Shown here piece after piece: positions 22,955 through 33,800 of a stretch of 64,000 nucleotides of DNA (position 1 is the first letter of the stretch; each line of letters begins with the position of its first letter). This DNA is from Marvania coccoides (lineage: Eukaryota; Chlorophyta; Trebouxiophyceae; Chlorellales; Chlorellaceae). The stretch is taken from the NCBI GenBank assembly GCA_963854735.1, contig OY978101.1, forward strand, positions 1,426,001 through 1,490,000, in the 5' to 3' direction. A program made the position numbers and the translations under genes. A model generated the notes under the pieces. The model saw only the letters and a list, made by a program, of their open reading frames with translations, ran no database searches and had not been told where the DNA came from.

Positions 22955-24212
22955 ATGCTGCTCCCTTTTTTTGCGAGGAAGACATTTGTGATAGCAATCG
23001 TTGGGCTGCTCATTTATGCCCATGTCATTCCAAATCCACTGACATTCACAAATCCACCCGTGACCAGGCACGCTCTGCTACTTTTCACATTTTTTTTTCT
23101 CCCACCCATTCAATCTTCTCTTCCTCCCTCTTCCGCCCCTCCAGGAGACCCAACGCCTACTTCATTCCTTCTACCCAAAACCCAAAATGTGGGACGCTGG
23201 CGGGCAGCGGTAATTGGACAAACGACCCGGTCTCCGTCCCGTGAGCTTGCCTTTTGCACCCACCTAATCAACGCCGCTTAAAGTTGCTCTCTTTCTGGCT
23301 TGTCACAGCTCTAATTTTTACTTCAACATGCAGGGGAGAATGTGAAGAGTCGTTGCCATACGCTTCCTGCACGCTGGAGGCGGTGCGGCGGTGGGAATGG
23401 AGCGGCCAAGCGGTGAAATGCGGCGCCCAGTACCAAACCCACAACGCCGCCAAGGCGCTGCTGGCGGGCAAGTGGGTGGTCTGCGTGGGTGACTCCATCG
23501 CGCGCAACCTGTGCGCCAGCATATTGCACTCGCTAGGGGCAGGGCCGACCGCTTTTCAGCGCCACGCAGATTTCGAGCAAACTGTCAAGGGAGAGGCGGG
23601 AGACGCCAAGGTGTCGTTTTTCTGGAAGCCCTTTCCCCAAAACTCGACGCAGCACGTCGCAACGTGGGAAAAAGAGGTAAAGCCGGACGTTATTGTGGTG
23701 GCAGGTACGCTGTGGCACACGCTGCACATCAGGGACGCATCAGCCTTCGCCCAGAGCGTAAAAGAGCTCTCGGAGGTCGTCAAAAAGGTGGTTGCGACGC
23801 CCACGCAGCAGAAAAAGGCGCCGGTGGCGGTGCTGGTGGCAGGCACCGAGGTTTACACGCAAAGGATGGTCAGCGAGACCAAGCGGATAAATATGACGCC
23901 CGAAAAGGTGGACGAGTACAATAAGGCGCTGGCTGGTGCGGGAGCGCTGGCTCCAGAGGGGCCCTTCGGTCTTTTAGACATGTTTTCGATCACCTACGGT
24001 GAGCTTTAATTGATAAATTGACTTTTACTTTTTATGACTATTTTCACGCTGACGCCGAATTTTGCTTTCTTTGGCGTAATGTAGGGTGTGGGATTGAATG
24101 TACCACCGATGGGGTCCATTCGCAGCCTCCGGTGTACGACACAGCGGCACAGATTCTGCTCAACATGTACAAACAGTGCCAGAGCACAGGGAAAGCGTGC
24201 TGGGCAGAGTAG
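22955..24212 (+). CDS. PC-esterase / trichome birefringence-like (TBL) protein
   Basis: Exons 22955-23067, 23145-23240, 23334-23998 and 24085-24212 encode 333 residues. An amino-terminal membrane anchor (FVIAIVGLLIYAHVI) suggests a Golgi type II protein. The GDS motif in VVCVGDSIARNL and the DxxH motif in TTDGVHSQPP are the nucleophile and acid-base of the PC-esterase/TBL (SGNH-like) fold, whose plant members O-acetylate cell-wall polysaccharides. Several Cys in exons 2-4 could form disulfides. Exon 1 can be joined in frame only through a GC donor at 23068 (GCACGC), so exon 1 is tentative; the other introns are GT-AG. The protein is shorter than plant TBLs (about 400-600 residues), mainly for lack of a long stem. 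Confidence 0.8.
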
Positions 24213-24816
24213 AATTTAAAGTAAAGGCGTGCTTCTTTCATTATTATACTGCCATTTGGTTTTGTACTATATTTTTGTTTATTTCATATCTTTAAAATTA
24301 ATCCTTCTCGTCGAAACCCGTCTCTGAGTTTTTGGATCGGGCCAATCTTGCGCTAAAAATTGAAGTTGGACATTTGGGTGTGTGTGTGGGGGGGGGGGGG
24401 AGGGGTGGGGGGATGGGGTGGGCGAAGGCTTACTCCTTAGCCGGCCCACCTAGGGTCTCTGAAAAGTAGTAGTCCCTGATGAATAGCTTCATTATTGAGA
24501 GGTCAAGCAGATTGAGGCGCCAACGCCACGCCAGCTCCACTCCTCTCCAAATTATGGAAACCGTTGAATCCACAGTTTTTATTTTATTATGCCAAAAACG
24601 CTACTCTACTCTCAACTTCCCGCCCCTTGCACTCCTTCCAATTACTTCCGAGATCAGTTATCTCCAATTCATCCCCGGAAAGCCCCCGTCCTTCCCATCC
24701 ACGGCACCAACACTAGAGCAGACGTACAGCACGCCTTGCCAGCCATCTCGCAAGCTTCACATTCCAAAAACGTCACCGCCGCTGTCGACCGAAACACCGC
24801 TGCTGTGACCGAGACA
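24213..24816. other. Intergenic region with strong G-tract
   Basis: 604 bases between the PC-esterase gene and the Mpo1-like gene, both plus. A purine run of mostly G at 24376-24424 could form a quadruplex. The open sequence directly before ATG 24817 (from 24589) is in frame with the Mpo1-like gene and could extend it, but lacks conserved features. Confidence 0.5.
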
Positions 24817-25534
24817 ATGGGCATCCTGGGCTTCAATTTCAACCTGGTAGAACAGCTGACGTTTTACGGCAGCTACCACAGCCACCCCTTGAACCAGCTC
24901 ATTCACTTCATCTTTGTGCCGGCCCTCTTTTGGACAGCACTTGTCTGGTTGGCCTACACCCCCACTATCTCCCACTGCGACCTTTCCACCTACCTCACCT
25001 TCCTTCCTGCTGCCATTGCCGCCTTCTCAAAGTGAGAAACCCTTTTATTATATGCATATAATTTGAATACGCTCTCTAGTAAATACCTGAAATATATTTT
25101 CGTCGTATTGCAGGTATCTGGTATGCAACGGCACGGCTGTCCTCGTGGCAGGCTACTCGCTGTACTATGTCATATTGGCACCCGTCGCGGGGGCCACCTG
25201 GGCGCTGTTTATGGGCCTTCCGATGTGGGCCACTGCCAATGCCTTCCAGCAGGCAATTCCTCACGCCTGGGCCTGGGCGCTGGGGCTGCACATCCTCTCG
25301 TGGGCCGTGCAGGTCCATGTAGGACACACCATCGTGGAGAAACGCAGGCCTGCGCTGCTGGATTCGTTCTTTCAGAGCCTTGTGTTGGCGCCGCTCTTTG
25401 TATGGTTCGAGGCGCTGTTCCTGCTGGGCTACCGCTCGCAGCTGCGTGAGGAGGTCGCGCAGGGGGTGGCGCGCAACATCGTGGCATGGAAGAACGCCAG
25501 CACGCCGTTAATGGCAGAAGACGAGGACCAATAA
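24817..25534 (+). CDS. Mpo1-like (DUF962) 2-hydroxy fatty acid dioxygenase
   Basis: Exons 24817-25031 and 25114-25534 give 211 residues. The yeast relative Mpo1 (YGL010w) is an ER Fe(II)-dependent dioxygenase of 2-hydroxy fatty acid alpha-oxidation. Family marks are FYGSYHSHPLNQLIHFIFVP near the start, four membrane helices, and the second His-rich signature HILSWAVQVHVGHTIVEKRRPALLDS; these histidines are the likely iron ligands. The length matches the family. The start ATG 24817 gives a normal amino end (GILGFNFNLVEQLTFYGSYH); an in-frame upstream ATG at 24589 would add 76 residues with no conserved feature. One GT-AG intron. Confidence 0.9.
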
Positions 25535-25792
25535 AATGGAAAAATAAAGAGAGTGCCGGCGGAAACCCGAGTTCTAAAGTGAGGCATTTTTCCTCAGAAT
25601 AAATACTCCATAATAAAGATTTGTACGTGGTTTCCTTTCTCTTCCATACCACGTTATGGCTGGGGGAACGACTGAAATGAATATGACTGATTCAATATTT
25701 ACACCAGAAAAAGAAAAGAAAAACAGGAGCGGGAAGAAAATATGGGTTGAAATAAATGTATGGACTACCTAAAAAGGTAAATTTTACAAGAT

Positions 25793-26327
25793 TCATGCTG
25801 CGCAGGGCTCCGCCTCGAATCCCAGGTCCTTTACGGCGTCTATCAAGCCTGGCAGGGCAGCTTGAGCGTTGGTTTCCAGCTGCACCGAAGCTTTGCCGCC
25901 TTCCAAGTCAACTTCCACCGCCTTCACCCCCGGGAACTTTTGCAAGGCTTCCAACACCCGCGAGGTGCATCCATCGCACATCATGCCCTCAATCTGAAAG
26001 AGAGGAAGAAAAAATTTAGCAGAAGAAATGTTAATAAGCAGAGAGAGCAGGGGGAGCGAATGGGCATTATATATTTACCTTGATTTGCACGACATCGGCA
26101 GCGCTGGGATCGAAGGCGGCAGCGCAGTGGATGGCGGCGGGGGCACGGAGCGCAGCGGCAGAGGTTGAGACGATGGAGCGCAGAGGCGCAGCAGCCCTGC
26201 TGGATATCGTGGCCAGGGTGGTTGCGGCGGCTCTGGGGAATGCGATCTTCTCGGCGACAGTCTCCAAAGCCCGAGCTGCACGAGTTCTCACGCTGCTGAA
26301 TGTGATTTTGAAACTTGATGCAGCCAT
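25793..26327 (-). CDS. Heavy-metal-associated (HMA) domain protein, organelle-targeted
   Basis: Exons 26079-26327 and 25793-25993 (minus) give 149 residues. The HMA fold spans about residues 78-145: the metal-binding motif is GMMCDGCTSRV (MxCxxC), followed by VLEALQKFPGVKAVEVDLE and a final LGFEAEP strand. This is the pattern of Atx1-like copper chaperones and of the soluble HMA domains of plastid copper proteins. Residues 1-70 are Ala/Arg/Ser-rich without acidic clusters and look like a transit peptide, so action in the plastid or mitochondrion is likely. No ATPase or other domain is attached. It may deliver Cu(I) to a plastid Cu-ATPase; that partner is not in the window. Confidence 0.85.
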
Positions 26328-27386
26328 GGTGCGAAATTGGGGGAAGTGGCGTGCGCCACTTGGTCAGATAATGGTAATTTTAAAAAACGAGCGCTTTACT
26401 GCCGATCAAACAGCCGAAAATGGGAGAAATCGAAGAGATCAATTCAAAAACAAATACGAATAAAAATATGCAAATTGAAAATTTCCCTGACTCAGGGCTC
26501 GATGGCATCCTGATGACAACAATGCGAGTCATCCATTTGTGGCAGGCAAGCAGGCTACAGCCAAGCTCAGTGCCATTCTTCTGCGTCGAAATCAAGTCGC
26601 CGACTCATCTTTTTCTGAGGCTGTTTCTACAGTGCATTTGCAGTGGATTACATTCTTAAGTCAAATCTCTGTGGAGCCTATTCAAGCTGGTCCAAGAGAT
26701 ACATCAAAAGAGTCAAGTAAACTTTATTTTTGACGAAGTGAGACAGAGCAGAACACTGTCACGTCGTGGGAAAAGAGGAATGCAAAAGGAGGAAAGTCCT
26801 AGTGATAGATGGAGAAAGAAAGAAGGTGATAATGGGGGCACGCAGCAATAAAATTGGGGGTGGTAGGCAAGGAAGGGGATTTAGTTGAGGAATAACAAAA
26901 TAATTTCCTAGTGCAAACAATTTAGGAATTAGCTAAAAGAAAAAATTAATAGGTGCAATGGGTAGCGATGATGTAAGCAAGAAACAAGTGCACGCGAAGC
27001 CAACGACGGTGCACTTGGGCTTAAAAGAAGCAAACGAAGTCGAGATCACATTCAGTTTAGATAAAACAATGCAGGATAGAAAAGCAACAGACTAGTCTTC
27101 TAAAAATGTGAAACTATTCCTAAGAAGCTTGGCTGCCTGGGAGGGGTGAGAAAAAAATATTGAATAAATCCAATGTGAGGTCTAGCGACCTAAAGACGGA
27201 AGAAAAAAGAGCTTCCCAATAAAACCACACAAAGTGCTGCGCCTTGAAAGGCGAATACGGAACACTGGTTGTCATTTCAAAAAGAATAAATAAACACACG
27301 CAGGGCAATGGCAAGTGGTGAAGCCAACGGTCCACTTGCCAGCCAGCCACTCAACGCTTTACTTTGCGAATTGCTGTGCTGTTGCT
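26328..27386. other. Long intergenic region without a gene
   Basis: 1059 AT-rich bases between two minus-strand genes. Reads as the promoter of the HMA gene and a long 3' UTR of the beta-helix gene. Six frames show only short, unconserved openings. Confidence 0.5.
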
Positions 27387-28355
27387 TTACTTGCCGCTGC
27401 AGCGGGTGTTGGAGCGCATCTGGCCGCAGCCCACCTTGTTGGGCGACTTGTTTCCTCCGCCAAAGTCGGACACCTTGACGCAGTACATGCCGCGGCGCAG
27501 GCCGCCCATGCACTTGTTGCCGGAGAAGTAGTTGTAGCGCGCCTGGCCGGGGATGGTGGTGGCGGTCTTGAACATGTCCTCGATGGAGTTCTTGCCGCTG
27601 TTGTTGATGATGCGCCAGCCGTTGCCCTTGACGTTGATCAGCGAGGTGGCGGAGTTGCAGCCGCACAGGTGGGTGCCGTCCAGGCGGTTGCCCATGATCA
27701 GACCGTTGGCGGAGTTCTGCTTGATGTCGATGGGGTCGCCAGTAACGTAGGGGCCGATCAAGTTGTAGATGATGCGGTTGCCGACGCACTTATCGTTCCT
27801 CACAGTTTCGTCGTCGGAGCCGATGTACACGCCCTCGCCCTTGCCGGGGGACTTGCGCCCGGTGTGGGTGATGTGGCAATGGGTGATGGTGTTGTAGGAG
27901 GACCAGCGGGCCAGGTGGATGGCCTCGATCTCGGTGTGGTGCACGCGCACGCCGTTGATGGTGGAGCGAGTGGTGTAGTGGGTCTGGATGCCCTTGAGCG
28001 CGTTTTGGATGGTGAAGCCGGCGAGGTTGACGTAGGTGCTTTTGAACACATTGATCATGATCTTCTTTTTATTGGCAGAGCCGTCAAACACGGCGCCGCG
28101 GGAGCCGCAGATGGTGATGGGGGCGCCGGGGGTGCCGCGCTTGCTGTTCACCTCTAGCCAGCTGTAGCGGCCGGGCATCAGGTAGATGAGGGTGCCGGGC
28201 CTGGCAGACCTGACCGCCTTGTTGAGGGCGGCGGTGCCACGCACAGGGACGAACCGGTTGTGGCGGTACCTCTTGCACGCGACACCGGCCTGGGCGGCGG
28301 GGAGAACGGCCAGGAGGGCGATCGCCAGCAGGAGGACAGCGCGGTGGGAGAACAT
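27387..28355 (-). CDS. Secreted right-handed parallel beta-helix protein
   Basis: A single coding exon of 322 residues with a clear signal peptide (VLLLAIALLAVLPAAQAG, cut near residue 24). The mature protein shows successive rungs rich in hydrophobic-x-hydrophobic, Asn and His residues (for example NLAGFTIQNALKGIQ, HLARWSSYNTITHCHITHTG), the layout of pectate-lyase-like parallel beta helices. PGRYSWLEVNSK near the start and paired Cys near the end (CVKV, CGQM, CSGK) may cap the helix. It is probably a cell-wall or extracellular polysaccharide-binding or lyase-type protein; no complete catalytic signature was recognised. The 5' leader probably holds an intron (donor GTACGA near 28608, acceptor CTGCAG near 28370). 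Confidence 0.85.
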   Translation of the reverse strand: MFSHRAVLLLAIALLAVLPAAQAGVACKRYRHNRFVPVRGTAALNKAVRSARPGTLIYLMPGRYSWLEVNSKRGTPGAPITICGSRGAVFDGSANKKKIMINVFKSTYVNLAGFTIQNALKGIQTHYTTRSTINGVRVHHTEIEAIHLARWSSYNTITHCHITHTGRKSPGKGEGVYIGSDDETVRNDKCVGNRIIYNLIGPYVTGDPIDIKQNSANGLIMGNRLDGTHLCGCNSATSLINVKGNGWRIINNSGKNSIEDMFKTATTIPGQARYNYFSGNKCMGGLRRGMYCVKVSDFGGGNKSPNKVGCGQMRSNTRCSGK

Positions 28356-29291
28356 TTTGTGATCCTGCAGACGAGAGGTCAAGAAGTTTTGAGAATTTTG
28401 ATTCAAAAGCCAGGGGAAGGCGGCACCCAGTTCATCAATTGGATTCACTTTGACATCAGCGCAGTGGTGGGGGCCGCGGCTGCGCATTTTTCTCTCCCGC
28501 CCACATTCATCTTCTCGAGGGGGCAAGTGTGCAAGCAGGTCACACTCGCCTCCCCTCCCTCCCAGCCCCCCCCACTGCAGCAATATCGGTTGGCAACGCG
28601 TTCGTACCTTGTAATTATAGTCCAGGCAGACTGGTGCACTCAGTCAGCTCAATCGTCGTTTTGAGAATTTAACTTGCAATGGGGCGATGGCGATGCCAAC
28701 GGCGGTGTGAAACTTTGATACGTAGATGTGAATTATAAACAATGAATACGGAGGCAACAGTAGGGGGCTGTCATACGACCGGTCTCACAAAAGGCAGCAA
28801 AAGAATTAAGCAGGCAGCAAAAGAAAGAATTTATGGACGCTTATTTTTGAATTTTGTGAGTACGTACGGGAAGCCCTCCTTCCTCGTAGGATTGCTGTAT
28901 CTATCGAGATGGGTATCAGAATTCAATAAAAATACTCGCCAAGAACGTATAGCGGTAGGTGCAGCTCAAACTGGCCACCATGCTTCAGTAGAGTATTTTC
29001 ATAGCAGCTTTGGCAAGGCAGCGCCAGATACTACAATTCCACTCAGAATTTTGAAAAGCAGCTAATGATGGTCATGGTTGCGGGTGCGTCTATGCCTTGT
29101 GCTTTATATAAGATATATCAGAGCCAAATCCTCGCCGTGTTGGCTGTCTACACGACGCGTCGGAAAATGCCGTCCCCGTGAAAAATACATATAATGTACA
29201 GCATTAGTTAAATTAAAAAGCATTTTGCAATATTCAATATGGCAGCATCCCTTCAGCACAGTACCGTGCGGGCTTTTAAGCCGTCCCACCC
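28356..29291. other. Intergenic region including a probable 5' UTR intron
   Basis: 936 bases between two minus-strand genes. On the minus strand a donor-like GTACGAAC near 28608 and an acceptor TCTGCAG near 28370 suggest a ~235-base intron in the 5' leader of the beta-helix gene. The remainder (28650-29290) holds its promoter and the 3' UTR of the Nudix gene; no other gene seen. Confidence 0.5.
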
Positions 29292-30008
29292 TCACTTTTT
29301 AATTTTCCCGCCACAAAACCATTGCAACGCCTCCCCCTCTTCTCTCATCCACGAAATGAAGGCCTCTGGCTTCGCTGCCACTTCTTCCCGTAGCCTCTCC
29401 GGCATCACCCACCGCACCTGCTCAAGCAAAGGAAATAGACTCCCCCCCAAAACGAGTCAACCCACTGTCCATTTTTTTTTTTTGTCTTTCGCATTATTCC
29501 AATTTTTAAAGCTTCGCTCCGCTGCCGTGCGTTTTTTTAAACAACAATAAGAATGCATTAAAAAACACGGTAAACCCACCTCAGCCACTTCCCCGTCTTG
29601 TAGAATGATTTCTTCCGGGGAGCACCCTTGGAGTCGATAGCTCTGCACCAGCTCCACGTCGTGATACTCTCCCTGGCGCAGCCCCCGCTTGTGAGTGGGC
29701 TGCAGGGGCCCTGCTAGCTCCTCAGCTCTCGTTTTAACGCCCAGCTCTTCGTCCAGCCCTCTCACAGCGCTTTCCAAGAAGCTCTCGCCAGATTGAACGT
29801 GCTCTGCGACGGAGAGGTCCCACAGGCTGGGCCCGATCTTTTTCAGGGGACTGCGGCGCTGTAGCAGCACCGCCCCGTCTGCGTTGAAGACCCACACGAA
29901 GACAGCTCGATGGAGAAGGCCCTGGCGGTGGACGTCGCCCCTGTAAGCAGTGCCGATGACCTCGTCAGCATCGTTCACCAGGTCAAACAACTCATCATCC
30001 TTGTCCAT
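29292..30008 (-). CDS. Nudix hydrolase (IPP-isomerase-like subgroup)
   Basis: Exons 29580-30008 and 29292-29417 (minus) give 184 residues. The Nudix box reads EHVQSGESFLESAVRGLDEE followed by LGV. Relative to Gx5Ex7REUxEExGU, the first Gly is Glu and the Glu of the RE pair is Gly, while the Glu residues of the EE pair and the earlier GE are kept. The fold context (HRAVFVWVFN, LLQRRSPLKKIGPSLWDLS) matches the isopentenyl-diphosphate-isomerase-like Nudix subgroup, which includes many diphosphatases of unknown substrate. Exon 2 adds VRWVMPERL, the usual helix after the last strand, and a 40-residue tail. No transit peptide, so probably cytosolic. Confidence 0.88.
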
Positions 30009-30281
30009 TTTGTAAGCGCGATGGAGGCCAGGGAGCTGTAAAATTTGAACGAGTGAGGCAAGGAGATGTTATTATTGTCCAGATGCTTTATCGTCTTTTA
30101 TGGAAGGGAGAGGGATGTGCTTTAAACGGGTTTTAATAGTGTAAATAAATATTGGGAAATCGGCCGCAAACAAAACAGTTCCTTTAGAACAAGGCCTAAC
30201 GAAATTTCTTCTTTAAAACAAAAACACGATTATTATTTCACGCTGCCTACTGATTCTTAATCTTAAAACACTTAAAGCAAG

Positions 30282-30831
30282 ATGCCAGAGGACACATATA
30301 GCAAGGATACAGCAGGTAGGCCGCCCTAATTTTTGCTTTCATTTTTGAAAATGTCCAACATCCCACTTGACTGCTCTCGCTCGCTATTGTGCAGAGGCTG
30401 GCGCTTCCAAGGAGGAGCAGCAGGAAGCTGCGGCCGCTGCCGAGGCCAAGGCCAAGGCTCTGAGGGAAAAGGTCGCTGGCAAGGCGCCAATGCCCGAAAT
30501 TGACGAAGAGGAAGAGGAAGAGGACTTTGACGCTGACGTGGAAGATGATGACGACGATGACTCCAGCAGCAGCGAGAGCGACGAGGAAGTGGGCGGTGAG
30601 GCTGAGCTGGACGACTTGGCGGCAGACCAGGCCGGCCCTTCCAGCGGCATCAAGCGCAAAAAGACTGAAAACCCCGATGAGGCGCCCATTGTGGAGGGTG
30701 AGTCTGGAGATGAGGTGGACCCTGGGCTGATTGTCCCTGGAGGGCGCAGGGCCAGGAGGGGGGCGGCGGCGGCGGGGCGCGTGAAATATTCTGCTGCGGC
30801 TCAAAAAGAGAGCGACGAGGACGAGTGGTGA
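30282..30831 (+). CDS. Acidic nuclear protein, CHZ1-like histone chaperone
   Basis: Exons 30282-30315 and 30395-30831 give 156 residues. The protein is intrinsically disordered: a Lys/Ala helix (about 12-40), a long Asp/Glu/Ser tract, then an LDDLAADQAG segment. The carboxyl part has DEVDPGLIVPGGRRARRG, resembling the CHZ motif (ID-x-x-I..GRRTRG) of the yeast Chz1 chaperone for H2A.Z-H2B. The first exon is only 34 bases; splicing joins it in frame to AEAGASKEE. The chaperone call is an inference from the acidic tract and this short motif; an unrelated acidic protein is the main alternative. Confidence 0.68.
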
Positions 30832-31579
30832 AACAGTTTGTGTTGTGACGGTGCTTTAGAAAGGAAGGCAGCATGCTGGATTATGGGCACTTTTGGCGGT
30901 TCTGCGGCGGTTTTTTCTTCTTCATCTTACGCCTCTGTAATATTTTTTCTTTTTGGTTTTTATGGTATGACTGGTAAAAGAGCCAATTAGGGAGCGTCAG
31001 CTTAATGAAAGAAAAATTTAGGAAGAAAGAAAGAAATGGCGCATTAGGAACGATACAAGTAGAAGTATTTTTCAAAATGGAAAAAAGCGAACAGAGAATA
31101 ATTCTGAGGAGCGAAAAATGCACGCACTTTAGGCAGAATAACATTGCAGAGTAAAACTAAGGGAAGAGGTACTGGTGAACACGTTCTCTCGTGCGTCTTA
31201 TAACGGAAACTACTCTTCCCTCAGACAGCGGACAAATTCTAATTAGCAAAAAGCGCAGTGGGGTGACAAACGTAGGCGCGAGAGGCGGGGAAATGACGCA
31301 TGCCTTTGGGGCCAGGTTGCAATGATATCATGCAGGACTTGTAAGAAAAACAGGAAGTTTTTCTTATTAGAAAAAGGCCTGATACGGAACTGAAAGGTCA
31401 AAGAATTGATTATTAACCTGAGGGGAAAAGTGGGTCCTAGTCTAACAAAGGTCTAAAACAGTGGCCGATTAAACAATTCCAGAACAATTTGACCGCCTAA
31501 TCAAGCAAGAAAACAATTTGGAAACAGAAAAAACCAAGTCATGGGCGCTTTTTTTGTAACTCTTTCATTCATTGGCAGC
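30832..31579. other. Convergent intergenic region
   Basis: 748 AT-rich bases between the 3' ends of the CHZ-like gene (plus) and the bZIP gene (minus). A TGTAA occurs at 30936-30940 on the plus strand. No gene seen. Confidence 0.5.
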
Positions 31580-33298
31580 TTATCTTTTTTCTTCGTCGAG
31601 GAAAAGCAGTTCGCAGAGTTGGACATGGTCTGGCAGGTAGGGAGGCTTGAACTCCAGGATGAGCCTTGCGTTCTGCACCACGGTCAAGGTAGAGAGAACG
31701 ACAGAGGCCAGCCGGCCGTAGGCAGCCGTGATTTTATAGGGGCCGCTGCTGAGGGTTGTCATGCACTCAGTTATGTCGATAAACGTCTGCGGAAAGAGAA
31801 GCGTGCGTTTATGAGGTCAGAGAAGATGAAATCTGACTAATTTTCCTGAAAATTTCGCACATCCAATTAGGCTAATTTTCGCACCTGGCTGCGCTGTTGC
31901 ATGGGCGCCAGGCTCACTGGGGTTGTTGCGGCACTAGTTTCTGCCGCAGTCAGCTGCGCGAGCGCCCGCCTGGCCGATGCGATGTTTTCCCGCAGCCCTG
32001 CCACGTTTGAGCGATAATCCACCCACGCAGCTCGCATGGTGCCAACCTGCTCTGGCGTCAGCTCAAGCGCGCTCTTCATGTACATATTGAGAAAGAGAAG
32101 GAAATTGTGAGCGTATTGATAAAAATTTGGTGATAAATAAAGCGTTTGAAGCTTGTGAGCAGAAGAGAGCTACCTATGAAACTCACAGCTATGGATCGCA
32201 AGGCTGTCATCGCTCGGATCCCTTCTTCTGTCCCAGGCGCCGGCTGCATGCGATACATTGTCTGGATGTGGGTGGCAGGGTTATCCTGAGAAAGGAGGAT
32301 GGTGACTTGCCGCTGCAAAACGAGAGGGCAACATCAATGTAAAAGTACTGATTGAACATGCACAATTTCAACTCTATACGATTTTTAATCATCTCTTACC
32401 CTTGTGTCGAAAGCAATGTACATTTTGCGCTCCAGAGCCTCCAGGTCCCCTGTGCCAGCCTCCCACTGAAAGAAGCAATGAAGAAAATTCTTAGAAATAG
32501 CGGTGGCAGCACCATGCGTTCCCCAGTTTAAAACTGTGCAGAAAACTCACCGCCGCCATGCAGTTTTTCAGCCGCCGCATGAACTCCGCGTCTTTGGCCA
32601 CGATGATCTCCGTTGGCAGATTCGAGTACTCCCTGGAGAACAGGCAAAATGGGGGGAGTTACACATGCTTCTAAAACTATCGTTCGCTGCTACAAAAAAT
32701 GAGCATATACGGGGGAAACGCTGCAATTTTGTGTGTCGAATACGCAACGCAACAAATACCGTCGTTTCTCTTTCTTTTCGCACCTCATTTTCTCTTCAGG
32801 CGGGGTCCCTTGCCCGGACCACATCTCTTCAAACATTCTATCGGCAACGATGCGGGGGTCCACAGTGGGGGCGGGCGGCCGCGTTGAATGCAAGCTCAGC
32901 AGCCCTACCATGGACTCCGCCTGCTCGATGTATAGCTCAAAGGTGCGGTGCACGTTGCGCAGGCCCTGCTGCTCTTCATGCAACGCCGACAGCTCCTGCG
33001 ATTTTTGCTGCAGAATCTCTTCGTGCTCTGCCTGCCGCTGCTTCACGCGCTCCCTGTACCGCCGCTGGATTTCCCGGCGCTCCAGCCGCTGCTTCTTGCC
33101 GCCGTGGGGGGCTCCTTCTCCTGAGGGCGCTGCTGTGACGTCAGCGGTTTCACCAAGGTCGAGGGGCGCGGAGGAGTCCGGTGCAGGCGTGGCGGGCAAG
33201 GGATTTCCATCAGCAATGCGCTGAACTGCAGTGGCAAGCGTTCGAGGGTCCAGCGCCGCCTGTTGGGCGACTTGCAACAAATTATTCAGGTGCTCCAT
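31580..33298 (-). CDS. bZIP transcription factor
   Basis: Six exons on the minus strand (32784-33298, 32551-32632, 32400-32465, 32187-32312, 31885-32073, 31580-31786) give 394 residues. The basic region and start of the zipper are RREIQRRYRERVKQRQAEHE (about residues 75-94), followed by a heptad-rich helix. The rest is helical with no second DNA-binding motif: TMRAAWVDYRSNVAGLREN and the last exon (YGRLASVVLSTLTVVQNARL) are well ordered. The 'RRYRERVK' type basic region is common in algal bZIPs but lacks the strict N-x7-R spacing of the classical signature (Gln or Ile replaces Asn), so sequence-specific DNA binding is likely but unproven. Exon 5 acceptor (32074) is weak. All donors are GT. 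Confidence 0.78.
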
Positions 33299-33800
33299 CC
33301 TGTTTTGCAACGGAGAGACGTCGCCAAGACGCTCACCACGGTGGAAAAATGATACACATGGTTAAATATGCGGAGGATTTTGTTTGGGCGGGGATATGAG
33401 GTGAGAAGATCGGGCTCGCGTCCTCAATACCGAGCCGTTTTCACACTTTTCACAAGACAACTCGTCATACACGCATACGTTACTCAGTGGTGATTGCCAT
33501 TGTATTCCTTTTTACATAACTCTACAGAAACTGCAGAAGGACCACCCCACCCAAATATATTTTGGCGATTTCGAAACGCCTGCGTTTTTTTAGGCGGGCG
33601 GCCAAAAAAAAGGGGCTTTGCTTTGCACGGGGGCGTTTCCCTCCGCCGGTGCCGTTAATGCGGCTTACCACACACAATTTCTCAATTGGGACAGTGAATA
33701 AGGCTTGAATCAAACCAAAGTTTGCCGCAAGTGCTCGGCGATCATAAATTGAGCGTTCAACTCTCAATTTTATCGCCAACCAGCGACACACCTCCCTCCG
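33299..33800. promoter_or_regulatory. Divergent promoter between bZIP and NAA20 genes
   Basis: 502 bases between the bZIP start codon (minus) and the NAA20 start codon (plus). No open frame of note. It must hold both promoters; no TATA box could be assigned with confidence. Confidence 0.5.

Noticed and set aside
27315..28157. 280-codon open frame on the plus strand
   Set aside because: Antisense of the beta-helix gene; its Val/Ala/Gly/His composition is a codon shadow.
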